Source: Neoroseomonas marina
Lineage (GTDB): Bacteria; Pseudomonadota; Alphaproteobacteria; Acetobacterales; Acetobacteraceae
DNA: 64,000 nt
NCBI RefSeq assembly: GCF_012927745.1
Contig: NZ_JABBKX010000002.1
Span: 659,999 to 723,998 of the forward strand
Direction: 5' to 3'
The position numbers and the translations under genes are program-made. How positions within the stretch are numbered: the first letter of the stretch is position 1; every line of letters begins with the position of its first letter. This document shows positions 55,808 through 64,000 of the stretch, one piece after another. A model generated the notes under the pieces. It did not search any database and had not been told where the DNA came from. It saw only the letters and a program-made list of their open reading frames with translations.

Positions 55808-58685
55808 CGACGCGAAGGCCCCCGAGGCCGGCCGGCCGAGGGGCACTGTCATGGCGGAGGCCGCCGCCGCTTCGGAGGCCCTGCCCGAGGTGAAGCCCGG
55901 GGAGCGCCACCTCATCCTGGTGGACGGCTCCGGCTACATCTTCCGCGCCTATCACGCGCTGCCGCCGATGACGAACCCGGAGGGCGTGCCGGTGAATGCC
56001 GTCTACGGCTTCACCTCCATGCTGTCCCAGTTCCTCACCCGGCATGCCGCCTCCCACATGGCGGTGGTGTTCGACGCCGCGCGGCTGAATTTCCGCAACG
56101 AGATCTATGCCGACTACAAGGCCCACCGGCCCGACCCGCCCGAGGACCTGATCCCCCAGTTCGCGCTGATCCGCGATGCCACGGATGCGCTGGGCGTGGC
56201 CAAGGTGCAGCAGGAAGGCTTCGAGGCCGACGACCTGATCGCCGCCTATGCCAAGGCCTTCCTGGCCGAAGGGCCCGGCCAGGTCACCATCGTCTCCTCC
56301 GACAAGGACCTGATGCAGCTGGTCCGGCCGGGCGTGCAGCTGCTCGACCCGATCAAGCAGAAGCCGATCCGCGAGCCCGAGGTGCTGGAGAAGTTCGGCG
56401 TCACGCCGGACAAGGTGGTCGAAGTCCAGGCGCTGGCGGGCGATTCCACCGACAATGTCCCGGGCGTGCCGGGCATCGGCATCAAGACCGCCGCGCAGCT
56501 CATCAACGAATACGGCGACCTGGAATCGCTGCTGGCGAATGCGGAGAAGATCAAGCAGCCGAAGCGGCGCGAGGCGCTGATCGGCAACGCGGAGATGGCG
56601 CGCATCTCGAAGCGGCTGGTTGCCCTCGATGCCGATGCGCCGCTGCCCGAACCGATCGCCGCCTTCGTGGCGCGGCCACCGGTCGATCATCGGCTCGAGA
56701 CCTTCCTGCGTGCGATGGGCTTCCGTTCGCTGCTCGCCAGGCTGGGCAAGCTCGGCGAGGGCAACGAGGCCCCGCGCCGGGGCGCGCCGCCCTCCGCGCT
56801 GCGCCATGCGCCGGCCCCGGGGCCGGTGGCACCCGATCTGTCGGCGCCCTTCGGCCCCTACGAGACTGTCACGACCGAGGAGGCCCTCGCCCGGTGGGTG
56901 GCGGAGGCACAGGCGGCCGGCGTCATCGGCATCGATACCGAGACCGACAGCCTCGATGCCCGGCGCGCGAAGATGGTGGGCTTCTCGATCGCCACGGCCC
57001 CCGGCAAGGCCTGCTACGTCCCCATTCGCCACGGCGATTCCGGCGACATGCTGTCCGGTCCGGCCCCGGTGCAGATCGCGCCCGAGCGCGCCTTCGCGAT
57101 CCTCCGCCCGCTGCTCGAGGATCCGACCGTGCTGAAGGCCTTCCAGAACGCGAAGTACGATCTGGAGGTCTTCGCCCGCGAGGAGAATGGCGGCTTCGGC
57201 GCGATCGCGCCGATCGACGACACGATGATGATCTCCTACGCCATGGCCGCCGGAAAGCACGGCCAGGGCATGGATGAGCTCAGCGTGCTCCATCTCAATC
57301 ACGCGCCGATCAAGTTCGACGAGGTGACGGGCACGGGGAAGGCGCGCATTCCCTTCTCCCTGGTTCCGCTCGACCGGGCGACCGCCTATGCGGCCGAGGA
57401 TGCGGACGTCACGCTGCGCCTGTGGCTGCTGCTGAAGCCGCGGCTGCGGGAGGAGGGCGCACTGGCGCTGTACGAGCAGGTCGAGCGCCGCATGGTGACC
57501 GTGCTGCGGGGCATGGAAGCCGCCGGAATCCGGGTGGACGGCGCGGAGCTCGCCCGTATCGGGGAGGATTTCGCCTCCCGCCTCGTCGTGCTCGAGCGCG
57601 AGATCCATCGCCTCGCCGGCCGCGAGTTCAACGTGGGATCGCCGAAGCAACTCGGGGAGATCCTGTTCGACGAGATGAAGCTGTCCGGGGGCCGCAAGGG
57701 CAAGACCGGCGCCTATTCGACCGATGCCTCGGTGCTCGAGGACCTCTCGGCGCAGGGCGTGGAGCTCGCCGCGCGGGTGCTCGACTGGCGGCAGCTCGCG
57801 AAGCTGAAGTCCACCTACGTCGAGGCGCTGGCGGCACAGATCGATCCCGCCGACCGGCGCGTTCACACCTCCTACGGCATGGCGGGAACCTCCACCGGGC
57901 GGCTTTCGTCCAACGACCCGAACCTGCAGAACATCCCGGTCCGGTCGGAGGAAGGCCTGCGCATCCGGCGCGCCTTCGTCGCGGAGCCCGGCAACGTGTT
58001 GCTGTCGGCCGACTACTCGCAGATCGAATTGCGCCTGCTCGCCCACCTCGCGGACGTGCCGACGCTGCGCGAAGCCTTCGCGCATGGCGAGGACATCCAT
58101 GCCCGGACCGCCGCGGAGATCTTCCACCTCGACCCCGGGAAGGTGGACAAGGAAGCCCGCCGCCGCGCCAAGACGATCAACTTCGGCATCATCTACGGCA
58201 TGTCGGCCTTCGGCCTCGCGGCCCGGCTCGGCATTCCTCCGGCCGAGGGGCGCGCGATCATCGAGGCCTATTTCGCCCAGTATCCCGGCATCCGGCAGGA
58301 AATGGAACGCTGCAAGGAGGAAGCCCGCACCCACGGCTTCGTCCGCACGCCCTTCGGCCGGAAGCTCTGGATCCCGGAGATCGCGACCAAGGATCCGGTC
58401 CGTCGCGCCGGCGCCGAGCGGGCGGCGATCAACGCCCCGTTCCAGGGCGGCGCCGCGGAGATCATCAAGCGCGCCATGGTGCGCCTGCCGCGCGCCTTGA
58501 CCGAGGCCGGACTGAAGGCGCGCATGCTGCTGCAGGTGCATGACGAGCTGGTCTTCGAGGTGCCGAAGGCGGAGGTGGAGGCCACCTCCGCGCTCGTGAA
58601 GGACATCATGGAGAACGTCGCGACGCTGCGCGTGCCCCTCGCGGTCGAGGTCGGCACCGGCCATTCCTGGGCGGAGGCGCACTGA
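55797..58685 (+). CDS. polA: DNA polymerase I
   Basis: A 962-aa three-domain polymerase used in repair and Okazaki-fragment processing. After about 35 non-conserved residues the 5'-3' exonuclease begins ([49 protein letters not shown]). The proofreading 3'-5' exonuclease keeps its acidic residues ([29 protein letters not shown]). The polymerase domain has [49 protein letters not shown] and [12 protein letters not shown]. All three activities look intact. The start overlaps the zinc-finger gene by 11 bp. Confidence 0.97.
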   Translation: MDTDDAKAPEAGRPRGTVMAEAAAASEALPEVKPGERHLILVDGSGYIFRAYHALPPMTNPEGVPVNAVYGFTSMLSQFLTRHAASHMAVVFDAARLNFRNEIYADYKAHRPDPPEDLIPQFALIRDATDALGVAKVQQEGFEADDLIAAYAKAFLAEGPGQVTIVSSDKDLMQLVRPGVQLLDPIKQKPIREPEVLEKFGVTPDKVVEVQALAGDSTDNVPGVPGIGIKTAAQLINEYGDLESLLANAEKIKQPKRREALIGNAEMARISKRLVALDADAPLPEPIAAFVARPPVDHRLETFLRAMGFRSLLARLGKLGEGNEAPRRGAPPSALRHAPAPGPVAPDLSAPFGPYETVTTEEALARWVAEAQAAGVIGIDTETDSLDARRAKMVGFSIATAPGKACYVPIRHGDSGDMLSGPAPVQIAPERAFAILRPLLEDPTVLKAFQNAKYDLEVFAREENGGFGAIAPIDDTMMISYAMAAGKHGQGMDELSVLHLNHAPIKFDEVTGTGKARIPFSLVPLDRATAYAAEDADVTLRLWLLLKPRLREEGALALYEQVERRMVTVLRGMEAAGIRVDGAELARIGEDFASRLVVLEREIHRLAGREFNVGSPKQLGEILFDEMKLSGGRKGKTGAYSTDASVLEDLSAQGVELAARVLDWRQLAKLKSTYVEALAAQIDPADRRVHTSYGMAGTSTGRLSSNDPNLQNIPVRSEEGLRIRRAFVAEPGNVLLSADYSQIELRLLAHLADVPTLREAFAHGEDIHARTAAEIFHLDPGKVDKEARRRAKTINFGIIYGMSAFGLAARLGIPPAEGRAIIEAYFAQYPGIRQEMERCKEEARTHGFVRTPFGRKLWIPEIATKDPVRRAGAERAAINAPFQGGAAEIIKRAMVRLPRALTEAGLKARMLLQVHDELVFEVPKAEVEATSALVKDIMENVATLRVPLAVEVGTGHSWAEAH

Positions 58686-58686
58686 C

Positions 58687-59901
58687 ATGGCCGCCGGCTG
58701 GACGCCGCAGGAAAGGCGGACGCTCGCGCAGATCTGCGCCGCCCATTTCGTCAGCCATGTCCATTACCTGGTGTTGCCGCCGCTGTTTCCGCTGCTGAAG
58801 GACAGCCTCGGCGTCTCCTACGTCGAACTCGGCCTGGCGCTGACGGTGTTCAACGTCGTCTCCTTCTTCACCCAGGCGCCGATGGGCTTCGTGGTCGACC
58901 GGCTGGGGCCGCGCCGGATGCTGGCCTGCGCCCTGGTGCTCGGCGGTGCGGCCTTCATCATGCTGGGGCTGACCGGCGGCTATGCCTGGCTGATCGCGGC
59001 GGGGGCCATGGCCGGGCTCGCCAACAGCGTCTACCACCCGGCGGACTACGCCATCCTCGGGTCCTCGATCGGCGAGGCGCGGGTGGGCCGCGCCTTTTCC
59101 ATCCACACCTTCGCCGGCTTCCTGGGCGGGGCGATCGCGCCGGCCTTCGTGCTCGGCATCGCAGCGGGCTTCGGCATGCCGGCGGCGCTGATCGCCGCGG
59201 GCGCGATCGGGCCACTGGCCGCCATTCCGCTGGTCTTCGGCCGTGCGCCGGACGCCGCGCCGAAGCCGGCCGCGGCCAAGGCGGCGGGCGGGGCACCGAC
59301 GCGCGTGCTCTCCCCGGCCGTGCTGGCGATGACGGCCTTCTTCGTCACCCTCGCCCTGTCCAATGGCGGGCTGCAGAACTTTTCGGTCGCCGCCTGGGTG
59401 GACGGGCAGGGGCTGTCGCTGACGCTCGCGAATGCGGCGTTGACCGGCTTCCTGTTCGCCTCGGCGGGCGGGGTGCTGTTCGGCGGCGTCGTTGCCGACC
59501 GCACCAGGCATCACGGCCTGGTCGCGGCCTTCGGCTTCGGCTCCGCGGCCTCGCTGGTGCTGCTGGTCGGCACCGGTGCGGTCGGTGGCATCCCGCTGGT
59601 GCCGGTGATGGCGGCGGCCGGATTCCTGTCGGGCATGATCATGCCCTCCCGCGACATGCTGGTGCGCGCCGCCGCCCCGCCGGGCCAGGCGGGCGCCGTG
59701 TTCGGCATCGTGTCGACCGGCTTCAACCTGGGCGGCATGGTCGGCCCGCCACTGTTCGGCTGGCTGCTCGATTCCGGCTCGCCGCGCCTGATCTTCGTGG
59801 CGGCGGCCGCCTTCATGCTGGTCACGTCGATCATGGCCCTGGCGCAGGAATGGCGGCTCAGCCGCCGGCGCCGGCTGGCCGAGGCCCCGGCCGCGGAATG
59901 A
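58687..59901 (+). CDS. MFS transporter, fosmidomycin-resistance (Fsr)-like
   Basis: A 404-aa protein with twelve predicted helices. The N-terminal [20 protein letters not shown] and [15 protein letters not shown] resemble the Fsr group of major facilitator transporters; the loop motif [13 protein letters not shown] is the MFS signature between helices 2 and 3. It probably exports a small hydrophobic or drug-like compound; the substrate is unknown. The ATG lies 1 nt after the polA stop, so it may be read from the polA transcript. Confidence 0.82.
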   Translation: MAAGWTPQERRTLAQICAAHFVSHVHYLVLPPLFPLLKDSLGVSYVELGLALTVFNVVSFFTQAPMGFVVDRLGPRRMLACALVLGGAAFIMLGLTGGYAWLIAAGAMAGLANSVYHPADYAILGSSIGEARVGRAFSIHTFAGFLGGAIAPAFVLGIAAGFGMPAALIAAGAIGPLAAIPLVFGRAPDAAPKPAAAKAAGGAPTRVLSPAVLAMTAFFVTLALSNGGLQNFSVAAWVDGQGLSLTLANAALTGFLFASAGGVLFGGVVADRTRHHGLVAAFGFGSAASLVLLVGTGAVGGIPLVPVMAAAGFLSGMIMPSRDMLVRAAAPPGQAGAVFGIVSTGFNLGGMVGPPLFGWLLDSGSPRLIFVAAAAFMLVTSIMALAQEWRLSRRRRLAEAPAAE

Positions 59902-60017
59902 TCCCGCTTGCAAGGGCTTGATCGCGCGACTGCGATTGAGGCAATCCTTCGTGAAAGGCGAGTCGCGGATCGGCGCGGCGGCGGAGGCGGGGTAGCCACC
60001 GGCTGAGGGCGATAGGC

Positions 60018-62210
60018 GTGTACGATCGGTCCAGGACCAACCGTCTGGCTGCGCGACCACCCCTCGTCACGACGTTGATCTTCGCGGCGGCGGTACTGCT
60101 GCCGGCGCTGGTCTTCCTGATCCTCACGCTTCATGACCGGTCCCATCGGCGGGAGGCGAGCCACCAGGACGCCCTGATGGCGAGCCTGCGGGCGGCCGAG
60201 CAGACGATCGTCGCCGTGCAGGGCGCCCTGCTGGCGGTGGAACGGGTGGACGATGCCACCGGGGGGCTGAACTGGGGCCAGATCCAGGGCCGCCGCAGCG
60301 CCCTGCAGGGCGAGATCCGGCGGTTCGAGCAGGGCGTGCCGCACCTCGCCGGTTTCGTGGTGATGCGCCCGGATGGCCGGGTCGCCCTCGCCACGGGGGT
60401 CGAGGTCGCGGCGAATGCGGATCTGTCGACCCTCGATACCGTCCGCCGCCTGCGCGAGACGCCCCGCGTCCCGCTGTTCGACCTGGCGCCGCGCGAGGCC
60501 TTCGGCCTGTCGCCGATCCTCCTGGTCGGTCGCAGCCGCGGCGCGGAAGGCCGCCCGCCCGACGGCGCTATCTTCGCCGAGCTGAAGGTCGAGAGCCTTT
60601 TGGCCGCCTGGCAGGGTTTCGGCTCGGAGGGCGGCCGCTTCGCCCTGATCCGGGACGATGGCGTGGCCCTGGTGCGCAGCGACGCGATGGACGGCCGCGG
60701 CTTCGCGCCCGACGACCCCATCCGCCCCGCCATTGCCGCCGGCCGCACCGCGCCGATGCTGGCCGACCCCTTCGCGACCGGCGCTCCCCAGGTGGTCGCC
60801 TGGCAGCGCGTCGGGACCTACCCGCTCGTGGTCGTCTATGCCACCCCGCCGCCCGGCGTCGGCCGTTGGCTTCAGGACAACCTGCTCAACATCGGCATCA
60901 GCATCTCGCTCGGCCTGGCCTTCATCCTCTTCGCGATGCGGGTGCGGACCACCGACCGGACCGATGCCGCCACGCTGGAGCGGCTGGAAGCCAATGCCGC
61001 GGAACTGCGCGCCGAGATCACCCGGCGCGAGGCGGCCGAGGAGGGCCTGCGGAATGCCCAGCGGCTCGAGGGCCTGGGCCGCCTGACCGGCGGCGTGGCG
61101 CATGACTTCAACAACCTCCTGACCGCCATCCTGGGGACCGCCCGGTCGCTCGAGCGTCATCTCGGCCCCAGCGCGGATGAACGGACCAAGCGGCTGATCG
61201 CCGCGACGGTCGCCGCGGTCGACCGTGGCGCGCGGCTGAACGCGAGTCTGCTCGCCTTCGCGCGCCGGCAGCCGCTGACGCTCGCGACGGTCGACGCGAA
61301 TGCGCTCGTGCAGAACTTCCTGCCGCTGCTGCGTCGCGCGCTGGACGAGACGATGTCGGTCGACCTCTCGCTCGACCCCAGCCTGCCCACCTGCAACGCC
61401 GATGCGGCGCAGCTCGAGGCCGCACTGCTCAACCTGACCATCAACGCGCGCGACGCGATGCCCAAGGGCGGGTCGCTGCGCATCACGACGCGGCGCGCCT
61501 GGCTGCAGGAACAGGCGCTGGCGGGCAATGCGGATGCGCAGCCCGGGCCCTATGTGGCCATCGAGATCCGCGACAGCGGCCAGGGCATGTCGGCGGAGGT
61601 GCGCGAACGGGCCTTCGAACCCTTCTTCACCACCAAGGCGCCGGGGCAGGGCACGGGGCTCGGCCTGTCGCAGGTCTTCGGCTTCATCCGCCAGATCGGG
61701 GGGCATGTCTCCATCCAGTCGGCCGCGGGGCGCGGCACGGCGGTCACGCTGTACCTGCCGCTCGGATCGGCGATGGACCAGCCGACCGGCGGCACCGCGG
61801 CGGCGGCGAAGCCCGACCCGCATTCGGGCGTCGGCTGCACCGTCATGGTGGTGGAGGACGAACCCGCGGTGCGGGCCGTCGCCGTGGACATGCTGCAGGA
61901 TGCGGGCTTCGCCGTGCTCGCGGCACCCGATGGGCCGAGCGCCCTCGCGCTGCTGCGCGAAGGGGCCCATGTCGACATCCTGTTCAGCGACGTGGTGATG
62001 CCGGGCGGCATGACCGGCGTGGACCTGGCGCGCGAGGCACGGCGGCTGCGCCCGTCGCTCGGCGTGCTGCTCGCCTCCGGCTACGCCGCCGAGGCGCTGG
62101 CCCAGCACGGCGGCGCCGGCGACTTCGAGCTGATCGGCAAGCCCTACGACTCGGATACGGTGCTCACGCGCCTCGCCGCGCAGCGGCAGCGGCAGGCGGA
62201 AAAGGCGTAG
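60018..62210 (+). CDS. Hybrid sensor histidine kinase with C-terminal receiver
   Basis: A 730-aa membrane kinase. One helix (about 16-38), a periplasmic dCache/PDC-like region (about 40-285), a second helix (about 294-312), then HisKA with LGRLTGGVAHDFNNLLTAI (phosphorylated His about 362). The ATPase domain has NLTINARDAMPKGG, DSGQGMSAEV and GQGTGLGLSQVFG. The receiver (about 615-725) has VVEDEPAVRAVA and the phospho-Asp in ILFSDVVMPGGMTGV. Class-4-type kinases of this form usually pass phosphate to a separate output. The GTG at 60018 precedes the first helix. No partner regulator is adjacent. Confidence 0.87.
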   Translation: MYDRSRTNRLAARPPLVTTLIFAAAVLLPALVFLILTLHDRSHRREASHQDALMASLRAAEQTIVAVQGALLAVERVDDATGGLNWGQIQGRRSALQGEIRRFEQGVPHLAGFVVMRPDGRVALATGVEVAANADLSTLDTVRRLRETPRVPLFDLAPREAFGLSPILLVGRSRGAEGRPPDGAIFAELKVESLLAAWQGFGSEGGRFALIRDDGVALVRSDAMDGRGFAPDDPIRPAIAAGRTAPMLADPFATGAPQVVAWQRVGTYPLVVVYATPPPGVGRWLQDNLLNIGISISLGLAFILFAMRVRTTDRTDAATLERLEANAAELRAEITRREAAEEGLRNAQRLEGLGRLTGGVAHDFNNLLTAILGTARSLERHLGPSADERTKRLIAATVAAVDRGARLNASLLAFARRQPLTLATVDANALVQNFLPLLRRALDETMSVDLSLDPSLPTCNADAAQLEAALLNLTINARDAMPKGGSLRITTRRAWLQEQALAGNADAQPGPYVAIEIRDSGQGMSAEVRERAFEPFFTTKAPGQGTGLGLSQVFGFIRQIGGHVSIQSAAGRGTAVTLYLPLGSAMDQPTGGTAAAAKPDPHSGVGCTVMVVEDEPAVRAVAVDMLQDAGFAVLAAPDGPSALALLREGAHVDILFSDVVMPGGMTGVDLAREARRLRPSLGVLLASGYAAEALAQHGGAGDFELIGKPYDSDTVLTRLAAQRQRQAEKA

Positions 62211-62213
62211 CGG

Positions 62214-62615
62214 TCACGCGGCGTCGATGGCGTGGGCGAGCAGATGCTCGCGCGTCGTCACCTGCAGCGCGGCTTCGTGCGTGGCCTCGAGCAGCACGAG
62301 CGGCGCGACGCCCGCACGCCGCGCCTCCTCCCACCGCGCGGCGCAGAGGCACCAGCGGTCGCCCGGTTTCAGCCCCGCGAATCCGTATGCCGGCAGCGGC
62401 GTCGAAAGGTCGTTGCCGACGCTGCGGCTGAAGGCGAGGAATTCCTCGGTCATCTCCGCGCAGACCACGTGCAGTCCGACATCGCCCGGGCCCGTGTTGC
62501 AGCAGCCGTCGCGGAAGAAGCCGGTCAGCGGCGCGACGGAACAGGGCATCAGCGGCCCGCCGATCACGTTGCGCGGCCGCGGGCGATCGTCGCGGCGATC
62601 GAAGATGTCGTCCAT
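62214..62615 (-). CDS. DUF2237 family protein
   Basis: A 133-aa cytoplasmic protein. It has the DUF2237 pattern: NVIGGPLMPCSVAPLTGFFRDGCC (split, about 16-40), HVVCAEMTEEFLAFSRSVGNDLSTP, and LKPGDRWCLCAARWEEA, ending in ATHEAALQVT. Several cysteines are conserved in the family; the function is unknown. It lies 3 nt after the acyltransferase stop on the same strand, so it is probably last in that operon, and it converges on the hybrid kinase. Confidence 0.85.
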   Translation of the reverse strand: MDDIFDRRDDRPRPRNVIGGPLMPCSVAPLTGFFRDGCCNTGPGDVGLHVVCAEMTEEFLAFSRSVGNDLSTPLPAYGFAGLKPGDRWCLCAARWEEARRAGVAPLVLLEATHEAALQVTTREHLLAHAIDAA

Positions 62616-62618
62616 GCG

Positions 62619-63521
62619 CTACCGTTCCTCCTCCCGCCAGAAATCGTAGAAGTTGAACCAGTTGTGCGGGTGGGCCCGGCACATCTCCGCCAGCCGCGCA
62701 GCATAGCGCGCGATCCAGCCCCGCAGCGCCTCCTCCCGCGTTTCCCGCGGCAGGACGAGGGCGGGGGAGAACTCCTCGAAGTGCAGCGCATAGCGGCGCG
62801 GGCCGACCCACAGCCCGAAGCCGAGCACCACCGGCGCGCGCAGCACCGCCGCCAGCGTCATCGGGCCGCTCGGGAAGGGCGCGGGGTCGCCGAGGAAGTC
62901 CACCGGCACCATGCGTTCCCCGCGCGGCGCCCGGTCGGCCAGGAGTCCGACGACGCCGCCGCGCTCGATCACCTCCCGTGCCGCGAGCATGGCCTCGGGC
63001 CGGCCGAGTTCGATCACCGCCGCGCGCCGGGTCGGGTCCAGGCTGTCGAACAGCGCATCTGCCGGGCCGGCATTGGCGGTGTGCATCAGCATCCGCACTT
63101 CGACCGGCGCGCCGGCGCCGCCGACGGCGCGCAGCGCCTCGAAGGACCCCATATGCGCGCCGAGCAGCACCAGTCCCTGCCCGCGTTCGGCGGCGGCGTG
63201 CAGCGTCTCGAGCCCGGTGATGTCCACCCGGTAGCCGGCGCTGCGCCCCGTGAGCAGGTAGACGCGATCGAGCAGGGTGGAGGCGAAGCAGAAATAGAGC
63301 CGCCAGAGGTCGCCCCAGCGTGCCTCCCGCCCCAGCGCGCGCGTCAGGTAGCGCCGCGCCGCGCGCTTCTGCGCCGCCGGCGAGGTCGCGAGGTAGAAGG
63401 CGGTGATCGGATGCAGCAGCGCCTGCGCGACCGGCCAGCCGAGGCCGAGCGCGATCCGCGCCATCAGCCGCAGCGCCGCGCCGGAGCCGCGTTCCGGCGT
63501 GGCGGCCCAGCCCCCGGTCAT
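62619..63521 (-). CDS. Lysophospholipid acyltransferase (LpxL/HtrB-like), aryl-polyene type
   Basis: A 300-aa membrane-associated acyltransferase. The catalytic motif is GAHMGSFEALRAVG (about 120-133), H-x(4)-E as in LpxL/HtrB. Also present: RAPRGERMVPVDFLG and FPSGPMTLAAVLRAPVV, and near the C-terminus HPHNWFNFYDFW. In APE clusters such an enzyme (acyltransferase half of ApeJ, or ApeD) is thought to attach the polyene to a lipid head group. The ATG start overlaps the dehydratase stop by 4 bp. Confidence 0.82.
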   Translation of the reverse strand: MTGGWAATPERGSGAALRLMARIALGLGWPVAQALLHPITAFYLATSPAAQKRAARRYLTRALGREARWGDLWRLYFCFASTLLDRVYLLTGRSAGYRVDITGLETLHAAAERGQGLVLLGAHMGSFEALRAVGGAGAPVEVRMLMHTANAGPADALFDSLDPTRRAAVIELGRPEAMLAAREVIERGGVVGLLADRAPRGERMVPVDFLGDPAPFPSGPMTLAAVLRAPVVLGFGLWVGPRRYALHFEEFSPALVLPRETREEALRGWIARYAARLAEMCRAHPHNWFNFYDFWREEER

Positions 63522-63808
63522 GAGGCGAAGGCCATGTCCCCGGAGGCGACGACGCGCTCCCCGACGGTCAGCGTGAAGGCGATGCGCGCCTCGCCGCGGC
63601 GGTCGAGGGCGATGCGGACTTCCTCGCCCGGCAGCACGGGGGCGGCGAACTTCGCGCGGGGCAGCCCCGCAGGCGGGCCGAGGCCGAAGGCGGCGCGCGC
63701 GGCCTGCGCGACCTGATCGAGCAAGAGCACGCCGGGCACGATCGGGCGGCCGGGGAAATGGCCGGCAAGCGATGGGTGATCCGGCGGGATCACGAAGGAA
63801 ACGGTCAT
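63518..63808 (-). CDS. Small hotdog-fold 3-hydroxyacyl-ACP dehydratase (ApeI/FabZ-like)
   Basis: A 96-aa protein with the FabZ-like core PDHPSLAGHFPGRPIVPGVLLLDQV (His in GHFPG is the expected catalytic residue) and AKFAAPVLPGEEVRIAL. It is shorter than FabZ but matches the ApeI-type dehydratase, the second dehydratase of APE loci. It lies between an AMP-ligase and an acyltransferase, the same order as apeH-apeI-apeJ. A class II repeat lies between it and the upstream ligase. Confidence 0.8.
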   Translation of the reverse strand: MTVSFVIPPDHPSLAGHFPGRPIVPGVLLLDQVAQAARAAFGLGPPAGLPRAKFAAPVLPGEEVRIALDRRGEARIAFTLTVGERVVASGDMAFAS

Positions 63809-63821
63809 GGCGGGCTGAAGG

Positions 63822-63917
63822 CCGGGGGAGGGTGAACCTCCCCCGGACCCCCTCCCTTTTCTGGTTCCTTGGTTCCAAGGAAGGTTGAGGGGGGCTCGGG
63901 GGGGAGAAGTGCCCCGC
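63822..63917. repeat. Class II intergenic repeat inside the aryl-polyene right block
   Basis: A 10-bp perfect hairpin, stem CCGGGGGAGG with loop GTGAA (63822-63846), is followed by CCCCCTCCC, then the perfect 8-bp stem TTCCTTGG / CCAAGGAA with loop TT (63865-63882), then GAGGGGGG answering the C-run. It is the cleanest of the three class II copies and separates ligase and dehydratase genes. Confidence 0.72.
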
Positions 63918-63918
63918 C

Positions 63919-64000
63919 TCACGACCTGCGCCACGCGAGCCCCGCCAGGGCCTTGTGCCGGACCTTCCCCACCTCGTCCCGCGGCAGTTCGTCGAGCATC
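63919..64000 (-). CDS. AMP-forming acyl/aryl-ligase, C-terminal end (runs off the window)
   Basis: Only the last 26 residues or so are present, ending in LPRDEVGKVRHKALAGLAW. LPR-x-x-x-GK matches motif A10 (catalytic Lys) at the C-terminus of ANL-superfamily adenylating enzymes. By position before the dehydratase and acyltransferase it is probably the ApeH-like ligase that activates the aryl starter. The call depends on sequence beyond the window. Confidence 0.6.
   Translation of the reverse strand, partial: MLDELPRDEVGKVRHKALAGLAWRRS

Noticed and set aside
55761-58688. Long minus-strand open frame opposite polA
   Set aside because: It is the GC-rich mirror of polA: the polA frame carries complete catalytic motifs, while the mirror is rich in Arg/Gly/Ala/His with no recognisable domain.

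Overview
This 64-kb window is very GC-rich bacterial chromosome, densely coding and with short intergenic gaps. Gene content and order point to an alphaproteobacterium, most likely Acetobacteraceae (Roseomonas-like). The evidence is the metK/trmB/rimP/nusA/ylxR/infB neighbourhood, an accD-folC pair, a ChvG/ChvI system beside an ATP-type pckA, and an OxyR-katG pair. The family-level placement is inference from content; no rRNA or tRNA gene was seen.

Layout. 1-8.4 kb (mostly minus strand): the start of infB, ylxR-like, nusA and rimP, then a YceI/cytochrome b561 pair on the plus strand, then SDR, trmB, a methyltransferase and metK with a recognisable promoter. 8.5-26 kb (mostly plus): HrpB helicase, a DegP/HtrA-like protease with a two-component system, purH, carbonic anhydrase, RmuC, a nucleoside transporter, a class III aminotransferase, an M20 amidohydrolase, a lipoprotein, a large STT3-like membrane protein and an NHL-repeat protein. 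26-32 kb: aquaporin and an oxidative-stress island (oxyR-ecsC divergent from katG, followed by a Fur-like regulator). 32-42 kb: accD-folC, a DegT aminotransferase, a VWA protein, small proteins, an aldo/keto reductase, a WD40 protein, and ChvG/ChvI divergent from a HugZ-like protein and pckA.

44.5-53.6 kb and 62.6-64 kb carry what looks like an aryl-polyene (APE/xanthomonadin-type) pigment locus split into two blocks. The left block has a LolA-like carrier, an MMPL exporter, a ketosynthase, a chain-length-factor-like partner, a dehydratase, a ketoreductase, a family 2 glycosyltransferase, a flavoprotein with halogenase signatures and two paralogous lipoproteins. The right block has a lysophospholipid-type acyltransferase, a second small dehydratase and the C-terminus of an AMP-forming ligase running off the window. 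Between them lie a YdcF-like protein, a lipase, a zinc-finger protein, polA, an MFS transporter and a hybrid histidine kinase. Acyl carrier proteins and other expected parts are not in the window.

Two families of structured intergenic repeats recur between unrelated genes: class I, paired short hairpins with GAAA/TTTC loops (8.5, 16.3 and 35.7 kb), and class II, about 100-130 bp nested inverted repeats (31.3, 34.3 and 63.8 kb). A probable terminator with competing upstream hairpins lies immediately before rimP.
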